Counted from the first letter of the stretch, positions 1-7,489 are shown. The stretch is DNA of 64,000 nt from Paenibacillus gyeongsangnamensis (GCF_027533625.1 NZ_JAQAGZ010000025.1:1-64000), one strand, 5' to 3'. Notes: generated by a model not told the origin, from the sequence alone. A program made the numbers and translations.

Positions 1-2
1 AT

Positions 3-209
3 CTGAGATGGCTTCACACGATTATTTCAAATGCAAAAGCTTTTATTGGCGGAACTTATCACGGATTAGATTCAAAACATTTACAGGCGTATCTCGATGA
101 ATTTTGCTATCGGTTTAACCGACGTGAGGTCAAGAGTGAATTATTCAACCGGCTAGTTCATTGTTGTCTTTCGGCAACGACGATCACCTATCCTGAGCTA
201 GTTGGATAA
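3..209 (+). CDS. IS1595-family (ISXO2-like) transposase, C-terminal fragment
   Basis: The window opens inside this reading frame, so only the last 68 residues are seen. The segment HTIISNAKAFIGGTYHG, followed by a conserved H-LQ-YLDEF-YRFNRR block, is the typical end of the DDE domain of IS1595/ISXO2-type transposases. The family acts by cut-and-paste transposition on short terminal inverted repeats. The stop is at 207-209. The element appears to end near 240, because the LysR remnant reads through from about 241. The 5' part lies outside the window, so it cannot be said whether the element is intact. Family assignment is fairly sure; mobility is unknown. Confidence 0.82.
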   Translation: MRWLHTIISNAKAFIGGTYHGLDSKHLQAYLDEFCYRFNRREVKSELFNRLVHCCLSATTITYPELVG

Positions 210-240
210 TCAAATAGTTTAATATCAAAAGGGCTGCCGG

Positions 241-449
241 TTTAGGGAAGAATCTTTCGTGAGCTTTAATGAGGGATCAGGAATTCGTTCGCTTTTATAT
301 GCAAGGTGCGTTAAAGAAGGCTTCGAACCACATGTCCGCTATGAGTGTGCCTCTCCACGATGCTGGTGGCAGAGCGACTTGGAGTTGCGGTCCTACCACA
401 CTTAATGGCAGTGTTGCCGGGACCGCTGGAAGATTACCAAATCGAGTAG
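241..449 (+). pseudogene. LysR-type regulator, C-terminal remnant next to the IS end
   Basis: Two reading frames together give a LysR substrate-binding domain. The first (from about 241) reads FREESFVSFNEGSGIR and then GFEPHVRYEC. The second (363-449) reads LVAERLGVAVLPHLMAVLPG and ends in a TAG at 447. A frameshift near 345-362 separates them. The N-terminal HTH half is missing and the IS1595 fragment sits directly upstream, so insertion or deletion through the element probably destroyed the gene. It belongs to a different LysR subgroup from the intact LysR gene at 9886. The open 70-residue frame at 269-481 is an accident of this remnant. Confidence 0.6.
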
Positions 450-482
450 GCATACTAAAGATGATCGCATCTGCCCATTAGG

Positions 483-517
483 TTGACAGCGTATCTATTA
501 AAAGGTAGAATGCAGAG
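483..517 (+). promoter_or_regulatory. TetR promoter with embedded operator, probably leaderless start
   Basis: TTGACA (483-488), a 17-bp spacer and TAGAAT (506-511) make a near-consensus sigma-A promoter. The spacer and -10 carry TCTATTAAAAGGTAGA, an imperfect dyad. The start codon of the TetR gene is only 6 nt after the -10 box, so transcription should begin at or next to the A of ATG. An AAAAGG lies 12 nt upstream of the ATG, too far for a good ribosome site. The same design recurs at 1155, 2205, 3696 and 12057. Autoregulation by the TetR protein is inferred. Confidence 0.7.
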
Positions 518-1087
518 ATGAATAAAAATAAAAATACAGCAGAAGCTATTTTAGATACTGCTCAGTCGATTGTACAGGAATTTGGATTCAATGGTTTCAG
601 TTATGCTCATATAGCTAAGAAAGTAGGAATACGTACCGCAAGTATTCATTACTATTTCCCTAATAAGGAGGACCTAGGAGAAGCGCTGATTGAGAGGTAT
701 CACAAAAATTTTATTACTTCAATTGCTCAAATTGATGCCGAAATTCAGAATAATATAGAAAAACTACGTAAGTTCATACTGCTTTATGGTGGCCCAGTCA
801 AAGATTATTGTACCTGTATGGGTGTTATGCTGTCTACTGACCTAGCTTCTTTATCAAGTAAAACACAAGATGGAATAGCACAGTTGTTTACAAGCAATTT
901 GGAATGGTTGAAACGAGTGTTGGATCAGGGGCGGCGTGAAGGTCAATTAAATTTTACTGGTTCTACAGATGCACTTGCTCATCAATTTCTTGCTTCACTT
1001 CAAGGTGCGCAGTTATTAGCAAGAAGTTTTCGGGATCAAAATAGATTTAATATGATTGCCGAAGGACTAATATCCGCTTTAATTTAA
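518..1087 (+). CDS. TetR/AcrR-family regulator (NemR-like, Cys-x-Cys)
   Basis: This 189-residue repressor has an N-terminal TetR HTH (about residues 7-53: AEAILDTAQ, GFNGFSYAHIAKKVGIRTAS, IHYYFPNKEDL) and an all-helical ligand domain. Cys98 and Cys100 form a DYCTC motif at the start of the second half. From memory of E. coli NemR, the second cysteine and the following L-S-x-(D/E) pattern line up with the region of NemR Cys106, which senses quinones and electrophiles. That alignment is my inference. A paralogue with the same motif is at 12092. The start is fixed by the promoter only 6 nt upstream and by the identical layout of the paralogue. The gene is probably autorepressed and probably controls the neighbouring oxidoreductases. 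Confidence 0.85.
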   Translation: MNKNKNTAEAILDTAQSIVQEFGFNGFSYAHIAKKVGIRTASIHYYFPNKEDLGEALIERYHKNFITSIAQIDAEIQNNIEKLRKFILLYGGPVKDYCTCMGVMLSTDLASLSSKTQDGIAQLFTSNLEWLKRVLDQGRREGQLNFTGSTDALAHQFLASLQGAQLLARSFRDQNRFNMIAEGLISALI

Positions 1088-1105
1088 ATAAAAGCGGATT
1101 TTCTT
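1072..1105 (+). terminator. Intrinsic terminator overlapping the TetR stop
   Basis: ATCCGCTTT (1072-1080) pairs with AAAGCGGAT (1091-1099) across a 10-nt loop that contains the stop codon, and TTTTCTT follows. The TetR paralogue at 12092 and the TetR remnant at 3584 end in the same way. Confidence 0.75.
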
Positions 1106-1154
1106 GCTTTCATAATCTATCTATAATAAATAGAATAACATTTCAAATCCAAGC

Positions 1155-1189
1155 TTGACACTCTATCTATTAAAAGGTAGAATACAACA
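1155..1189 (+). promoter_or_regulatory. Second copy of the TetR-type promoter/operator box, no intact gene behind it
   Basis: TTGACA (1155-1160), 17 bp, TAGAAT (1178-1183), with the same TCTATTAAAAGGTAGA dyad as at 490-509. A GTG stands at exactly the +6 position (1190) but opens only a 15-codon frame. It may drive the broken MBL gene downstream or be left over from a lost TetR copy. Confidence 0.6.
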
Positions 1190-1321
1190 GTGACTACAAT
1201 ATTCAGAGCGGATTTAGGCTGGATATTTTCAGATTGATCTAGGTTACTTGCACAGTTGTTTGCAGTAAATAATGGGTCTACTGTTTAAGCGTTTATTATT
1301 TAACGATTTTTTTTCGAATTA

Positions 1322-1341
1322 ATTCTATCATTTAATAGATA
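1322..1341 (-). promoter_or_regulatory. Inverted copy of the TetR operator box
   Basis: Read on the minus strand, this 20-mer matches the box at 490-511 with two mismatches. No good -35 element or minus-strand gene follows, so it may be an operator only. It lies about 60 bp upstream of the MBL remnant. Confidence 0.45.
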
Positions 1342-1381
1342 GATTTCAGTTCAAAAGAATGATCTAAAATAAAGGAGCCAT

Positions 1382-2029
1382 TCGTGGAATGTAGATTTTG
1401 CTGGACAAGCAGTATGTGTCGAGAATAAACGTGAAATTGATCTTGGCAACGATGTGAAGCTTACATTGCTTTCCCCAACACTTAACAAGCTTAAACAATT
1501 AGGCGAATACTGAAAGAGAGCGCTATACAAAATGGGATACAAGAAGGAGATCACCGATGGTGACATTTTTGATGACGCATTCGAATTTCTTGTATCTAGA
1601 GAAAAAACACGTGCTATAATCAATCATGAAAAGAAAGTTTCTTCATCCCAAGTAAATTTAGAGACACTGTTAAGAAACCCTTTCACTGAGGATACAAGTG
1701 CTGCTAACGGAAGTTCTATTGCGTTTATTTTGCAATTTATGGGCAAAAAGATTTTGTTTCTTGGTGATTCTCATCCTTGTATTATTGAGCAGGAACTTAG
1801 GTCTCTTTATGGTGAAGAGCCGATCTGGTTTGACGCAGTGAAAATATCTCATCATGGGTCGAGTGGTAACACAAGCCCAAGTTTACTTAAGCTGATTGAC
1901 TCTGCTAATTTTTTGAGGATCCGTTTTCAGAAAATGAGTTTGTACGCCTTCAATCGAGAACTGATAATAATAATTGGTACTATAGCTGTAAACCATAAAT
2001 TATTCGTACACTTGACGTTATTTTTGTAG
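1382..2029 (+). pseudogene. MBL-fold metallohydrolase remnant (ComEC/Rec2-type)
   Basis: The frame from 1382 gives a partial protein interrupted by an in-frame TGA at 1511-1513, probably a former Trp, and then continues in the same frame. Around 1725-1880 it reads FILQFMGKKILFLGDSH and KISHHGSSGN, the metal-binding Asp/His and HHG features of the ComEC-like branch of metallo-beta-lactamase-fold enzymes. After LIDSANFL (near 1905) the sequence stops resembling the family, which suggests a frameshift or deletion. The N-terminal HxHxDH part is absent. It is a broken gene of unknown original role. Confidence 0.6.
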
Positions 2030-2204
2030 CCGAGTGAGTTTGCCTATACACCTCGCTGTCGTCTATTCCCTAACTCAACACTGCTAGGAGTGTGCCAAAT
2101 TGATTATCTACCCTAGCCCGAGGTCTTGAATCTCCGCTTTGCGTAGTTTACGGCTTAAGTTTATGTCGCAGTGCGGATCTCGCGGCTTGCTAATGGGAGT
2201 ACAA

Positions 2205-2233
2205 TTGATTCAAGTATTATTTATAGGTAGAAT
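2205..2233 (+). promoter_or_regulatory. Promoter with TetR-box half for the SDR gene
   Basis: TTGATT (2205-2210), 17-bp spacer, TAGAAT (2228-2233). The spacer end TTATAGGTAGAAT keeps the right half of the TetR box. Here the transcript would carry an 80-nt leader before the SDR gene at 2319, unlike the leaderless TetR copies. Confidence 0.55.
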
Positions 2234-2318
2234 TAAATAAAGAAATGAGTTACTAATCACAAAAATCACTTTCGACTATGTCGTATATCGTGTTAATTTA
2301 AACTAGGAGGTTGCGGCT

Positions 2319-3092
2319 ATGGACTTAAAATTATCTGGAAAAAAAGCACTTATTGTTGGAGGAAGCCGTGGCATTGGTAAAGCGATTGCCCGCCAAATGG
2401 CTCTGGAAGGTGTAGACTGTACGATTTGTTCAAGAAACGAATCCTCGCTAAAAATCGCTGCAGAGGAATTGGCTCAGGAAACAAAGAGAAATATCTATCC
2501 GATTGTGGCAGATACCACGAATCCTGACTCTATCCTAAAATTAGTTGAAAATTCAGTTGCGGCGATGGGGAGTATTGATATTCTAATCAACAGCGGGGCT
2601 CGTGTTGGCGGTCAAGTGCCAGAGGATTTTAACAGCATTAAAGATGAACTTATTCTGAAAGATTTTGAAGAAAAGTATTTGGGCTATTTTCGCAGTATCC
2701 GTGCTGTAGCACCTTATATGATAAAAAATAATTGGGGACGTATCATTAATATAAGCGGTTTAGCTGCCAGAATAGGCGGCAGTTATTTTAGTTCCGGTCC
2801 GCGTAATGCATCTGTTGTCCATTTAACAAAATCCGCATCATTGGAATTAGGGAAGCACGGAATTACCGTCAATGCGGTTTATCCAGGGATTGTAAGTACG
2901 GAAGCATTTAGAGAACGGGTTACTGATGAGGATGCTTTACGCCAGTTAGAGGCAATGAATACACTCGGTCGCTTGATTACAGCGGAGGAAATTGCTAATG
3001 TCGTTACCTTCCTGGCTTCACCCTTGTCGGCATCGATTAGCGGCGATGTCATTTCGGTTACCGGCGGCATTGGAAATTCCGTTTATTACTAA
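2319..3092 (+). CDS. SDR-family oxidoreductase lacking the canonical Tyr/Lys
   Basis: This 257-residue protein has a Rossmann fold with the GGSRGIG nucleotide loop (residues 14-20), an NSGA segment in place of NNAG near residue 91, and the C-terminal GGIGNSVYY. Where classical short-chain dehydrogenases carry YxxxK, this protein reads SGPRNASVVHLTK, so the catalytic Tyr aligns with Ser and the Lys with Asn. Arg-Asn variants occur in a divergent SDR group. It may use another mechanism or bind without catalysis. The ribosome site AGGAGG precedes the ATG. A terminator follows at 3177. It is probably under TetR control through the box at 2205-2233. Confidence 0.85.
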   Translation: MDLKLSGKKALIVGGSRGIGKAIARQMALEGVDCTICSRNESSLKIAAEELAQETKRNIYPIVADTTNPDSILKLVENSVAAMGSIDILINSGARVGGQVPEDFNSIKDELILKDFEEKYLGYFRSIRAVAPYMIKNNWGRIINISGLAARIGGSYFSSGPRNASVVHLTKSASLELGKHGITVNAVYPGIVSTEAFRERVTDEDALRQLEAMNTLGRLITAEEIANVVTFLASPLSASISGDVISVTGGIGNSVYY

Positions 3093-3176
3093 AAGTTAGT
3101 ACGATACTGTTAACTGTAACGCAGATTATCAATAATGCTATATTGGGTCTTTTGAAAAAAAATAGTATTTTAGAAA

Positions 3177-3212
3177 ACGAGCCTCGCTATAATCTGAGTC
3201 TCGTTTTTTTGT
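3177..3212 (+). terminator. Terminator after the SDR gene
   Basis: ACGAGCCTC (3177-3185) pairs with GAGTCTCGT (3196-3204) with one mismatch, followed by a run of seven T. It ends the SDR transcript. Confidence 0.7.
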
Positions 3213-3378
3213 TTTTATCGTTGTGTGACTTGGTTTTGGGCACCAGTATAAGGACTCGCAGCAGATTTAAATTTGTTGTAGGAATAGCGGCTAAAGAATA
3301 ATACGCGGCAGCCGCACATTATGGATGTAAATGTCGGGCGGACGAAGATGGGGCGGCATTACAGTTTCTCATTTAAGA

Positions 3379-3545
3379 CTTTTTTCTGACCAACTCGGAT
3401 GTTCTACAAAACCCAGCCAGCACCACCTTTTTGTCGCGGTAAACACTTGACCAGCTAGATTTCCTGTATATTTGGATTTAGGTATCTAAATTTCAGATAT
3501 AATTCATCATTATTCTGTATTATGCATGATACGTCGAATGTAGTA
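3379..3545 (-). pseudogene. Decayed copy of the LysR gene and its upstream region
   Basis: The stretch 3379-3421 resembles 10,285-10,328 inside the intact LysR gene. The stretch 3452-3530 resembles its 5' end and divergent promoter at 10,750-10,830 (shared CTGTATTAT and CATGATA blocks). About 400 bp of the coding part is missing between the two. No reading frame survives. Together with the TetR tail at 3584, it shows that the LysR/MFS/TetR module once existed here as well. Confidence 0.6.
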
Positions 3546-3583
3546 ATATGAACGAGCGGACAAGAAATCATGAACACATTACA

Positions 3584-3655
3584 CTACAAGGTGAGCAATT
3601 AATTGCAAGAAGTTTTCGGGATTTAAGCAGGTTTGATAGGATAGCCAAAGATTAA
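3584..3655 (+). pseudogene. TetR C-terminal remnant (third paralogue)
   Basis: The frame reads LQGEQLIARSFRDLSRFDRI and stops at 3653-3655. It is a close match to the end of the intact paralogue at 12,092 (SLQGAQLLARSFRDLSRF). The MFS gene and most of TetR have been deleted. A weak terminator (CCGC/GCGG then T7, 3659-3692) also matches the paralogues' terminators. Confidence 0.7.
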
Positions 3656-3695
3656 TATCCGCTTTAACCTAAACAGAAGGCGGCATTTTTTTAAA

Positions 3696-3724
3696 TATAA
3701 AACTTACCTATTAATAGGTATATA
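3696..3724 (+). promoter_or_regulatory. Perfect 16-bp operator palindrome before the broken SDR
   Basis: TACCTATTAATAGGTA (3705-3720) is a perfect palindrome and the most symmetric member of the TetR box family. It occupies the spacer between a poor -35 (3696-3701) and a TATATA -10 (3719-3724). It could now drive the NIPSNAP gene at 4069, since the SDR behind it is broken. Confidence 0.6.
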
Positions 3725-3740
3725 AAGTGGTAATGGAGAC

Positions 3741-4050
3741 ATGAGTTTTCAAGGTAAAGTGGCAGTGTTTACAGGTGGAAGCAGCGGTATTGGATAGGCA
3801 GTGGCCATTGGACTGGTGAAAGAAGGAGCAAATGCTGTCATTATTGGCTGCCGCGAACAAGCGCTGCAGAGGCTGCAACAGAAATCAATAAGTCATGAGC
3901 GCACGTCGCATATATTGCCGGCAACATTTCGAATCACCAAATCGCAGAACGCTTAATCGGCGAGGGACTTTCGCGCTTGGACCGTCGTCACATTGGTGGA
4001 CAATGCCGGTATTTTTCTAGCGAAACCAATAGTAACGAACCATTTTATTA
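3741..4050 (+). pseudogene. Broken SDR oxidoreductase
   Basis: The frame starts MSFQGKVAVFTGGSSGIG, then a TAG interrupts it right after the nucleotide loop. Later frames contain pieces similar to the SDR at 6435, including a NAG-IF-AKP block near 3998-4030. Several frameshifts are needed to rejoin them. The 3' half is deleted and the NIPSNAP gene follows directly. Confidence 0.7.
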
Positions 4051-4068
4051 AATGGAGGAGGTGAAGTG

Positions 4069-4392
4069 ATGTTGTACGAGCTGCGAGTGTATCATGTGAA
4101 TCCTGGCAAGATGCAGGTAATTCAAGATAGATTCAAAGATCATGTTATCGACTTATTTATGAAGCATGGCATGAGAGTGACGCTATTTTGGGAAGATATT
4201 GATGAGGCAAATAACCGTCTTTATTATATTGTCGAGCATGCCAATATGGAAATGCGTAACCTCAACTATGATCGTTTCCGCAACGATCCTGAATGGATTG
4301 AATTAAAACGAATTACAGAACTTGACGGACCCTTAGTAAACAAACAAGAGAGTATTTTTATGAAAAACGTATCATTTTTCGAGAATATATGA
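4069..4392 (+). CDS. NIPSNAP-family protein
   Basis: This protein of 107 residues has the NIPSNAP pattern: N-terminal LYELRVYHVNPGKM, a central DRFRNDPEW, and a final NVSFF. NIPSNAP-like proteins are small dimeric alpha+beta-barrel proteins, often beside oxidoreductases; their chemistry is unclear. The ATG at 4069 is preferred over the GTG at 4066 because AGGAGGTG ends 5 nt before it. A second copy survives only as a C-terminal remnant at 8109-8306. The gene lies at the head of a co-directional run (4461, 5000, 5795, 6435). Confidence 0.75.
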   Translation: MLYELRVYHVNPGKMQVIQDRFKDHVIDLFMKHGMRVTLFWEDIDEANNRLYYIVEHANMEMRNLNYDRFRNDPEWIELKRITELDGPLVNKQESIFMKNVSFFENI

Positions 4393-4460
4393 ATCATGCT
4401 GGAAACAGGCCGTAAATAAAAAAGATTTTTAAAATAACTACGAAAAGGAGAGCAACTAAA

Positions 4461-5000
4461 ATGAAAACATTAGTAATCGTTACTCACCCGAACATCGAAG
4501 CATCCAACTGGAATAAATCATGGGTGAAAGAATTGAAAAAGCATGACGATATCACTATTCATGAATTGTATAAGGCATATCCAGACGAAAAGATCGATGT
4601 TTCTAGAGAGCAGCAGTTAATTGAGGCGCATGACCGGATTATTTTTCAATATCCGCTTTATTGGTACAGCACGCCGCCATTACTGAAAAAGTGGTTTGAT
4701 TCCGTATTGCTGTACGGCTGGGCTTATGGGCCGGATGCGACGAAAACAGTGGGTAAAGAAATCGGAGTTGCGATCTCGACTTATGGTACGAAGGAGTCGT
4801 ATCAAGCAAGGGGCTCCAATCGTGTTACCCTGGAAGAAATATTGAGTCCAATACAAGCACTTGTTCGTTTCATTAGTGCCACTTACCTGCCTCACTTTTC
4901 ACTAAACGACACTTCTGATGTGACGGAGGAACGCTTGGCACAGAGCAGTATCGATTACGTTCAACACATTAAAACGGTAAAGCCAGTGGTGGTTGAATAA
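4461..5000 (+). CDS. NAD(P)H-dependent oxidoreductase, flavodoxin-like fold
   Basis: This 179-residue protein starts with a beta strand and FMN loop (TLVIVTHPNIEASNWNKSW) and has the QYPLYWYSTPPLLKKWFDSV segment of the Flavodoxin_2 family (MdaB, KefF, YwrO type). These FMN enzymes reduce quinones or related electrophiles with two electrons from NAD(P)H. An AAAGGAG site precedes the ATG. The TAA stop shares its last base with the ATG of the next gene (TAATG), so the two are translationally coupled. The natural substrate cannot be read from the sequence. Confidence 0.85.
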   Translation: MKTLVIVTHPNIEASNWNKSWVKELKKHDDITIHELYKAYPDEKIDVSREQQLIEAHDRIIFQYPLYWYSTPPLLKKWFDSVLLYGWAYGPDATKTVGKEIGVAISTYGTKESYQARGSNRVTLEEILSPIQALVRFISATYLPHFSLNDTSDVTEERLAQSSIDYVQHIKTVKPVVVE

Positions 5001-5635
5001 TGAAGAAAAACTTGACCATTGACGTTTACATGGATACGATTTGCCCCTGGTGCCGAATGGGAACGACCAGTCTGCGATCCGCTTTGAAACAATTGCCAGA
5101 AGACACGAAGGCAACCGTCCGTTGGCATGCTTATCAGCTTAACCCCGGTATTCGTCCTGAAGGAGAAGATTATCGGCAGGTTATGATTGGCAGATTAGGC
5201 GGTAATGCACAATTCGAAGCCAGAATGAAGCAGTATAACGAAACCGGTGTTCGTTTCGGCCTTACATTTAATATGGATATTGTGAAATATACACCGAATA
5301 CGACGTTATCCCATCAGTTAATTGCGGTTACGCCAGAGGACTTGCAAGAGCAATTGATTGAGAAGATCTATACGGCATATTTTGAAAAAGGTATTAATAT
5401 CGGTGATGTGGATGAACTTGTGGAAATAGCAAGATCCAACGGGGTCACTGACGATGCTGCTGAACTCAAAATACGGCTCCTTAAAGGCGATGGGCTTGAA
5501 AAAGTTGAATTAGGACAACGCAACGCACAAAAATTGGGAATCAGGGGGGTCCCTTACTTTGTAATTAATGAGGAGATCAGCCTATCCGGTCTACAATCTC
5601 CAAGTGAATTTATTAACGTGTTTGAAAACAGTTAA
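5000..5635 (+). CDS. DsbA-family oxidoreductase (FrnE-like)
   Basis: This 211-residue cytosolic thioredoxin-fold protein has the active-site CPWC at residues 15-18 and the cis-Pro loop GVPYFVI near residue 187. It lacks a signal peptide, and an alpha-helical insertion separates the two motifs, as in FrnE. FrnE-like proteins act on thiols, with proposed isomerase or glutathione-type roles in stress. It overlaps the previous gene by one base, so it forms an operon with the flavin oxidoreductase. That pairing supports a role in thiol/electrophile handling, which is inference. Confidence 0.85.
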   Translation: MKKNLTIDVYMDTICPWCRMGTTSLRSALKQLPEDTKATVRWHAYQLNPGIRPEGEDYRQVMIGRLGGNAQFEARMKQYNETGVRFGLTFNMDIVKYTPNTTLSHQLIAVTPEDLQEQLIEKIYTAYFEKGINIGDVDELVEIARSNGVTDDAAELKIRLLKGDGLEKVELGQRNAQKLGIRGVPYFVINEEISLSGLQSPSEFINVFENS

Positions 5636-5794
5636 GCTGCTGTGCTGGATTACAGAACGATATCAAAGCCATAACTTTCTGATCATTTATCCGCATCCGC
5701 GGACGGAGATTCGGCACTCGGCAGATAATAATAAAAGTTTGGAGCGATACCAATGGGCATAATTCAAAAGCTATTTAAAAAGGAGACTACACAA

Positions 5795-6412
5795 ATGTCA
5801 ACAAATGTAAATTTAGCAGTCATCTATTACAGCTCGAATGGAACGAACTTTCAATTGGCGCAATGGGCAGCGGAAGGCGGTCGTCAAGCTGGGGCAGAAG
5901 TGAAAGTTTTAAAAGTCGCAGAAACTGCGCCGCAGTCCGTTATTGACAGCAGTCCATCATGGAAAGCGCATCTTGAAGAAACCAAAAATATCCCAACTGT
6001 GTCTGTAGCTGATTTGGAATGGGCGGATGCGATCATTTTTAGCATGCCAACTCGATTCGGTAATTTACCAGCTCAATTGAAACAGTTCCTAGATACGACA
6101 GGCGGTCTTTGGGCTCAAGGCAAAACAGTGAATAAAGTCGTCAGTGCCATGACTTCCGCTCAAAATGCAAATGCCGGACAGGAACAAACGATCCTTCAGC
6201 TATATACGTCAATGTACCACTGGGGTGCGATTGTGGCAGCTCCCGGATTTACTGATCCATCCGTTTTTGTTGCCGGAGGGAACCCATACGGGACAAGCGT
6301 GACAGTGGATCAAAATGGGAAGATGAAGGAAGACGTACGCGCTGCTGCTGAACATCAAGCAAAACGCACCGTATCGGTTGCTAAAGCATTGAAAAACGGT
6401 TTAGGACAATAA
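5795..6412 (+). CDS. WrbA-like NAD(P)H:quinone oxidoreductase
   Basis: The start at 5795 follows AAAAGGAG with good spacing and gives MSTNVNLAVIYYSSNG, the FMN-phosphate loop of the WrbA/flavodoxin family. An upstream ATG at 5753 would add 14 unlikely residues. The 205-residue protein contains SMPTRFGNLPAQLKQFLD and the TGGLWAQGK segment typical of WrbA. WrbA proteins are tetrameric FMN enzymes that reduce quinones to hydroquinones. It belongs to the co-directional set 4069-7172 and is the strongest pointer to quinone detoxification here. Confidence 0.88.
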   Translation: MSTNVNLAVIYYSSNGTNFQLAQWAAEGGRQAGAEVKVLKVAETAPQSVIDSSPSWKAHLEETKNIPTVSVADLEWADAIIFSMPTRFGNLPAQLKQFLDTTGGLWAQGKTVNKVVSAMTSAQNANAGQEQTILQLYTSMYHWGAIVAAPGFTDPSVFVAGGNPYGTSVTVDQNGKMKEDVRAAAEHQAKRTVSVAKALKNGLGQ

Positions 6413-6434
6413 TTGGGAAAAGGAGAATGAACAA

Positions 6435-7172
6435 ATGAGTATTCGGGGAAAAGTATTCGTAATAACCGGCGGAAGCAGCGGACTTGGGAAAGCTATGGCG
6501 GTTGAGATGGTGAATCGAGGCGCGAATGTCGTTATCAATGGACGCCGAGAGCAAGAGTTGGCTGAGGCTGCAAAAGAAATCGATCCTACTGGAAAACAAG
6601 TGCGGTTTGTTGCCGGTAATGTTGCAGATCCTAAGATCGCGCAGCGCTTAATCGACGAAAGTTTGGCTCAATTTGGACGCGTTGATACGTTGGTTAATAA
6701 TGCCGGAATCTTCATGTCTAAGCCATTTACGGAGTATTCAGAAGAGGACCTTGCAACGTATTTATCGACTAATGTCGTCGGCTTCTTCCATGTTACCCAG
6801 CGTGCAGTGGCGGAGATGCTGAAACAAGGAACGGGACACATCGTTACGATCACGACGAGTCTGGTTGACCAACCGTCGGCTTCCGTTCCTTCCGTACTCG
6901 CCTCATTGACGAAAGGCGGTCTGAAATCTGCGACGAAATCACTAGCCATTGAGTATGCTTCCCGAGGTATTCGCGTGAATGCAGTCTCACCGGGGGTCAT
7001 TAAAACACCAATGCACCCTGTTGAAGCACACGAAGCCCTTGCTAAACTACATCCAATGGGACGTATGGGCGAATCGCATGAAATCGTTGAAGCCGTCTTA
7101 TATCTGGATTCAGCCAACTTCGTAACGGGTGAAACCCTTTATGTTGATGGTGGACAAAATGCTGGTCACTAA
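6435..7172 (+). CDS. SDR-family oxidoreductase (Tyr-less variant)
   Basis: This 245-residue SDR has the GGSSGLG loop at residues 12-18, NNAGIF near 88-93 and C-terminal VDGGQNAGH. At the catalytic site it reads SVLASLTKGGLKSATKS, so the Lys is kept while the usual Tyr four residues before it is Ala. It starts 22 bp after the WrbA stop with a good GGAG site, so it is in the same operon. The broken SDR at 3741 is a relative. The substrate is unknown; a carbonyl or quinone-derived compound would suit the context. Confidence 0.85.
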   Translation: MSIRGKVFVITGGSSGLGKAMAVEMVNRGANVVINGRREQELAEAAKEIDPTGKQVRFVAGNVADPKIAQRLIDESLAQFGRVDTLVNNAGIFMSKPFTEYSEEDLATYLSTNVVGFFHVTQRAVAEMLKQGTGHIVTITTSLVDQPSASVPSVLASLTKGGLKSATKSLAIEYASRGIRVNAVSPGVIKTPMHPVEAHEALAKLHPMGRMGESHEIVEAVLYLDSANFVTGETLYVDGGQNAGH

Positions 7173-7232
7173 GCAAATATAGCAGCAGATACTAAATAAC
7201 TAAATATTCCAATTCGAATGGGGAGAATATCC

Positions 7233-7469
7233 ATGCCGATCGTTACGATCCAAGTGACCCGCGAGGGCACAGCACCAGATCGTCAGTCTATCACGGCGGA
7301 AGAAAAGGCGGCGCTCATTAAAGGGGTTAGCGAGCTTTTGCTCAACGTTCTGAACAAGCCGTTAGAATCTACCTTCGTAGTTATCGAAGAGGTTGACACC
7401 GATAATTGGGGTTGGGGTGGACTACCTGCGTTGGAGTATCGTAAGCAGCTTGCCGATAAGAGGAAGTAA
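7233..7469 (+). CDS. 4-oxalocrotonate tautomerase-family enzyme
   Basis: The start at 7233 gives MPIVTIQVTREGTAPDRQSI. Removal of Met exposes Pro1, the general base of this family, and GGGGAG lies at the right distance upstream. An ATG at 7218 would block Pro1 and is rejected. The 78-residue chain includes LLNVLNKPLESTFVVIEEV and ends NWGWGGLPALEYRKQL, typical of longer tautomerase subunits. Such enzymes interconvert enol and keto forms. It follows the SDR by 60 bp and is probably co-transcribed. Confidence 0.82.
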   Translation: MPIVTIQVTREGTAPDRQSITAEEKAALIKGVSELLLNVLNKPLESTFVVIEEVDTDNWGWGGLPALEYRKQLADKRK

Positions 7470-7489
7470 TCGTTAGATAGATGACAATG

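Noticed and set aside
269..481. 70-codon open frame between the IS fragment and TetR
   Set aside because: The neighbouring frames show a LysR remnant with a frameshift; this frame only bridges it and has no ribosome site.
6668..7117. Long minus-strand frame opposite the second SDR
   Set aside because: Shadow of a well-supported plus-strand gene with no ribosome site.
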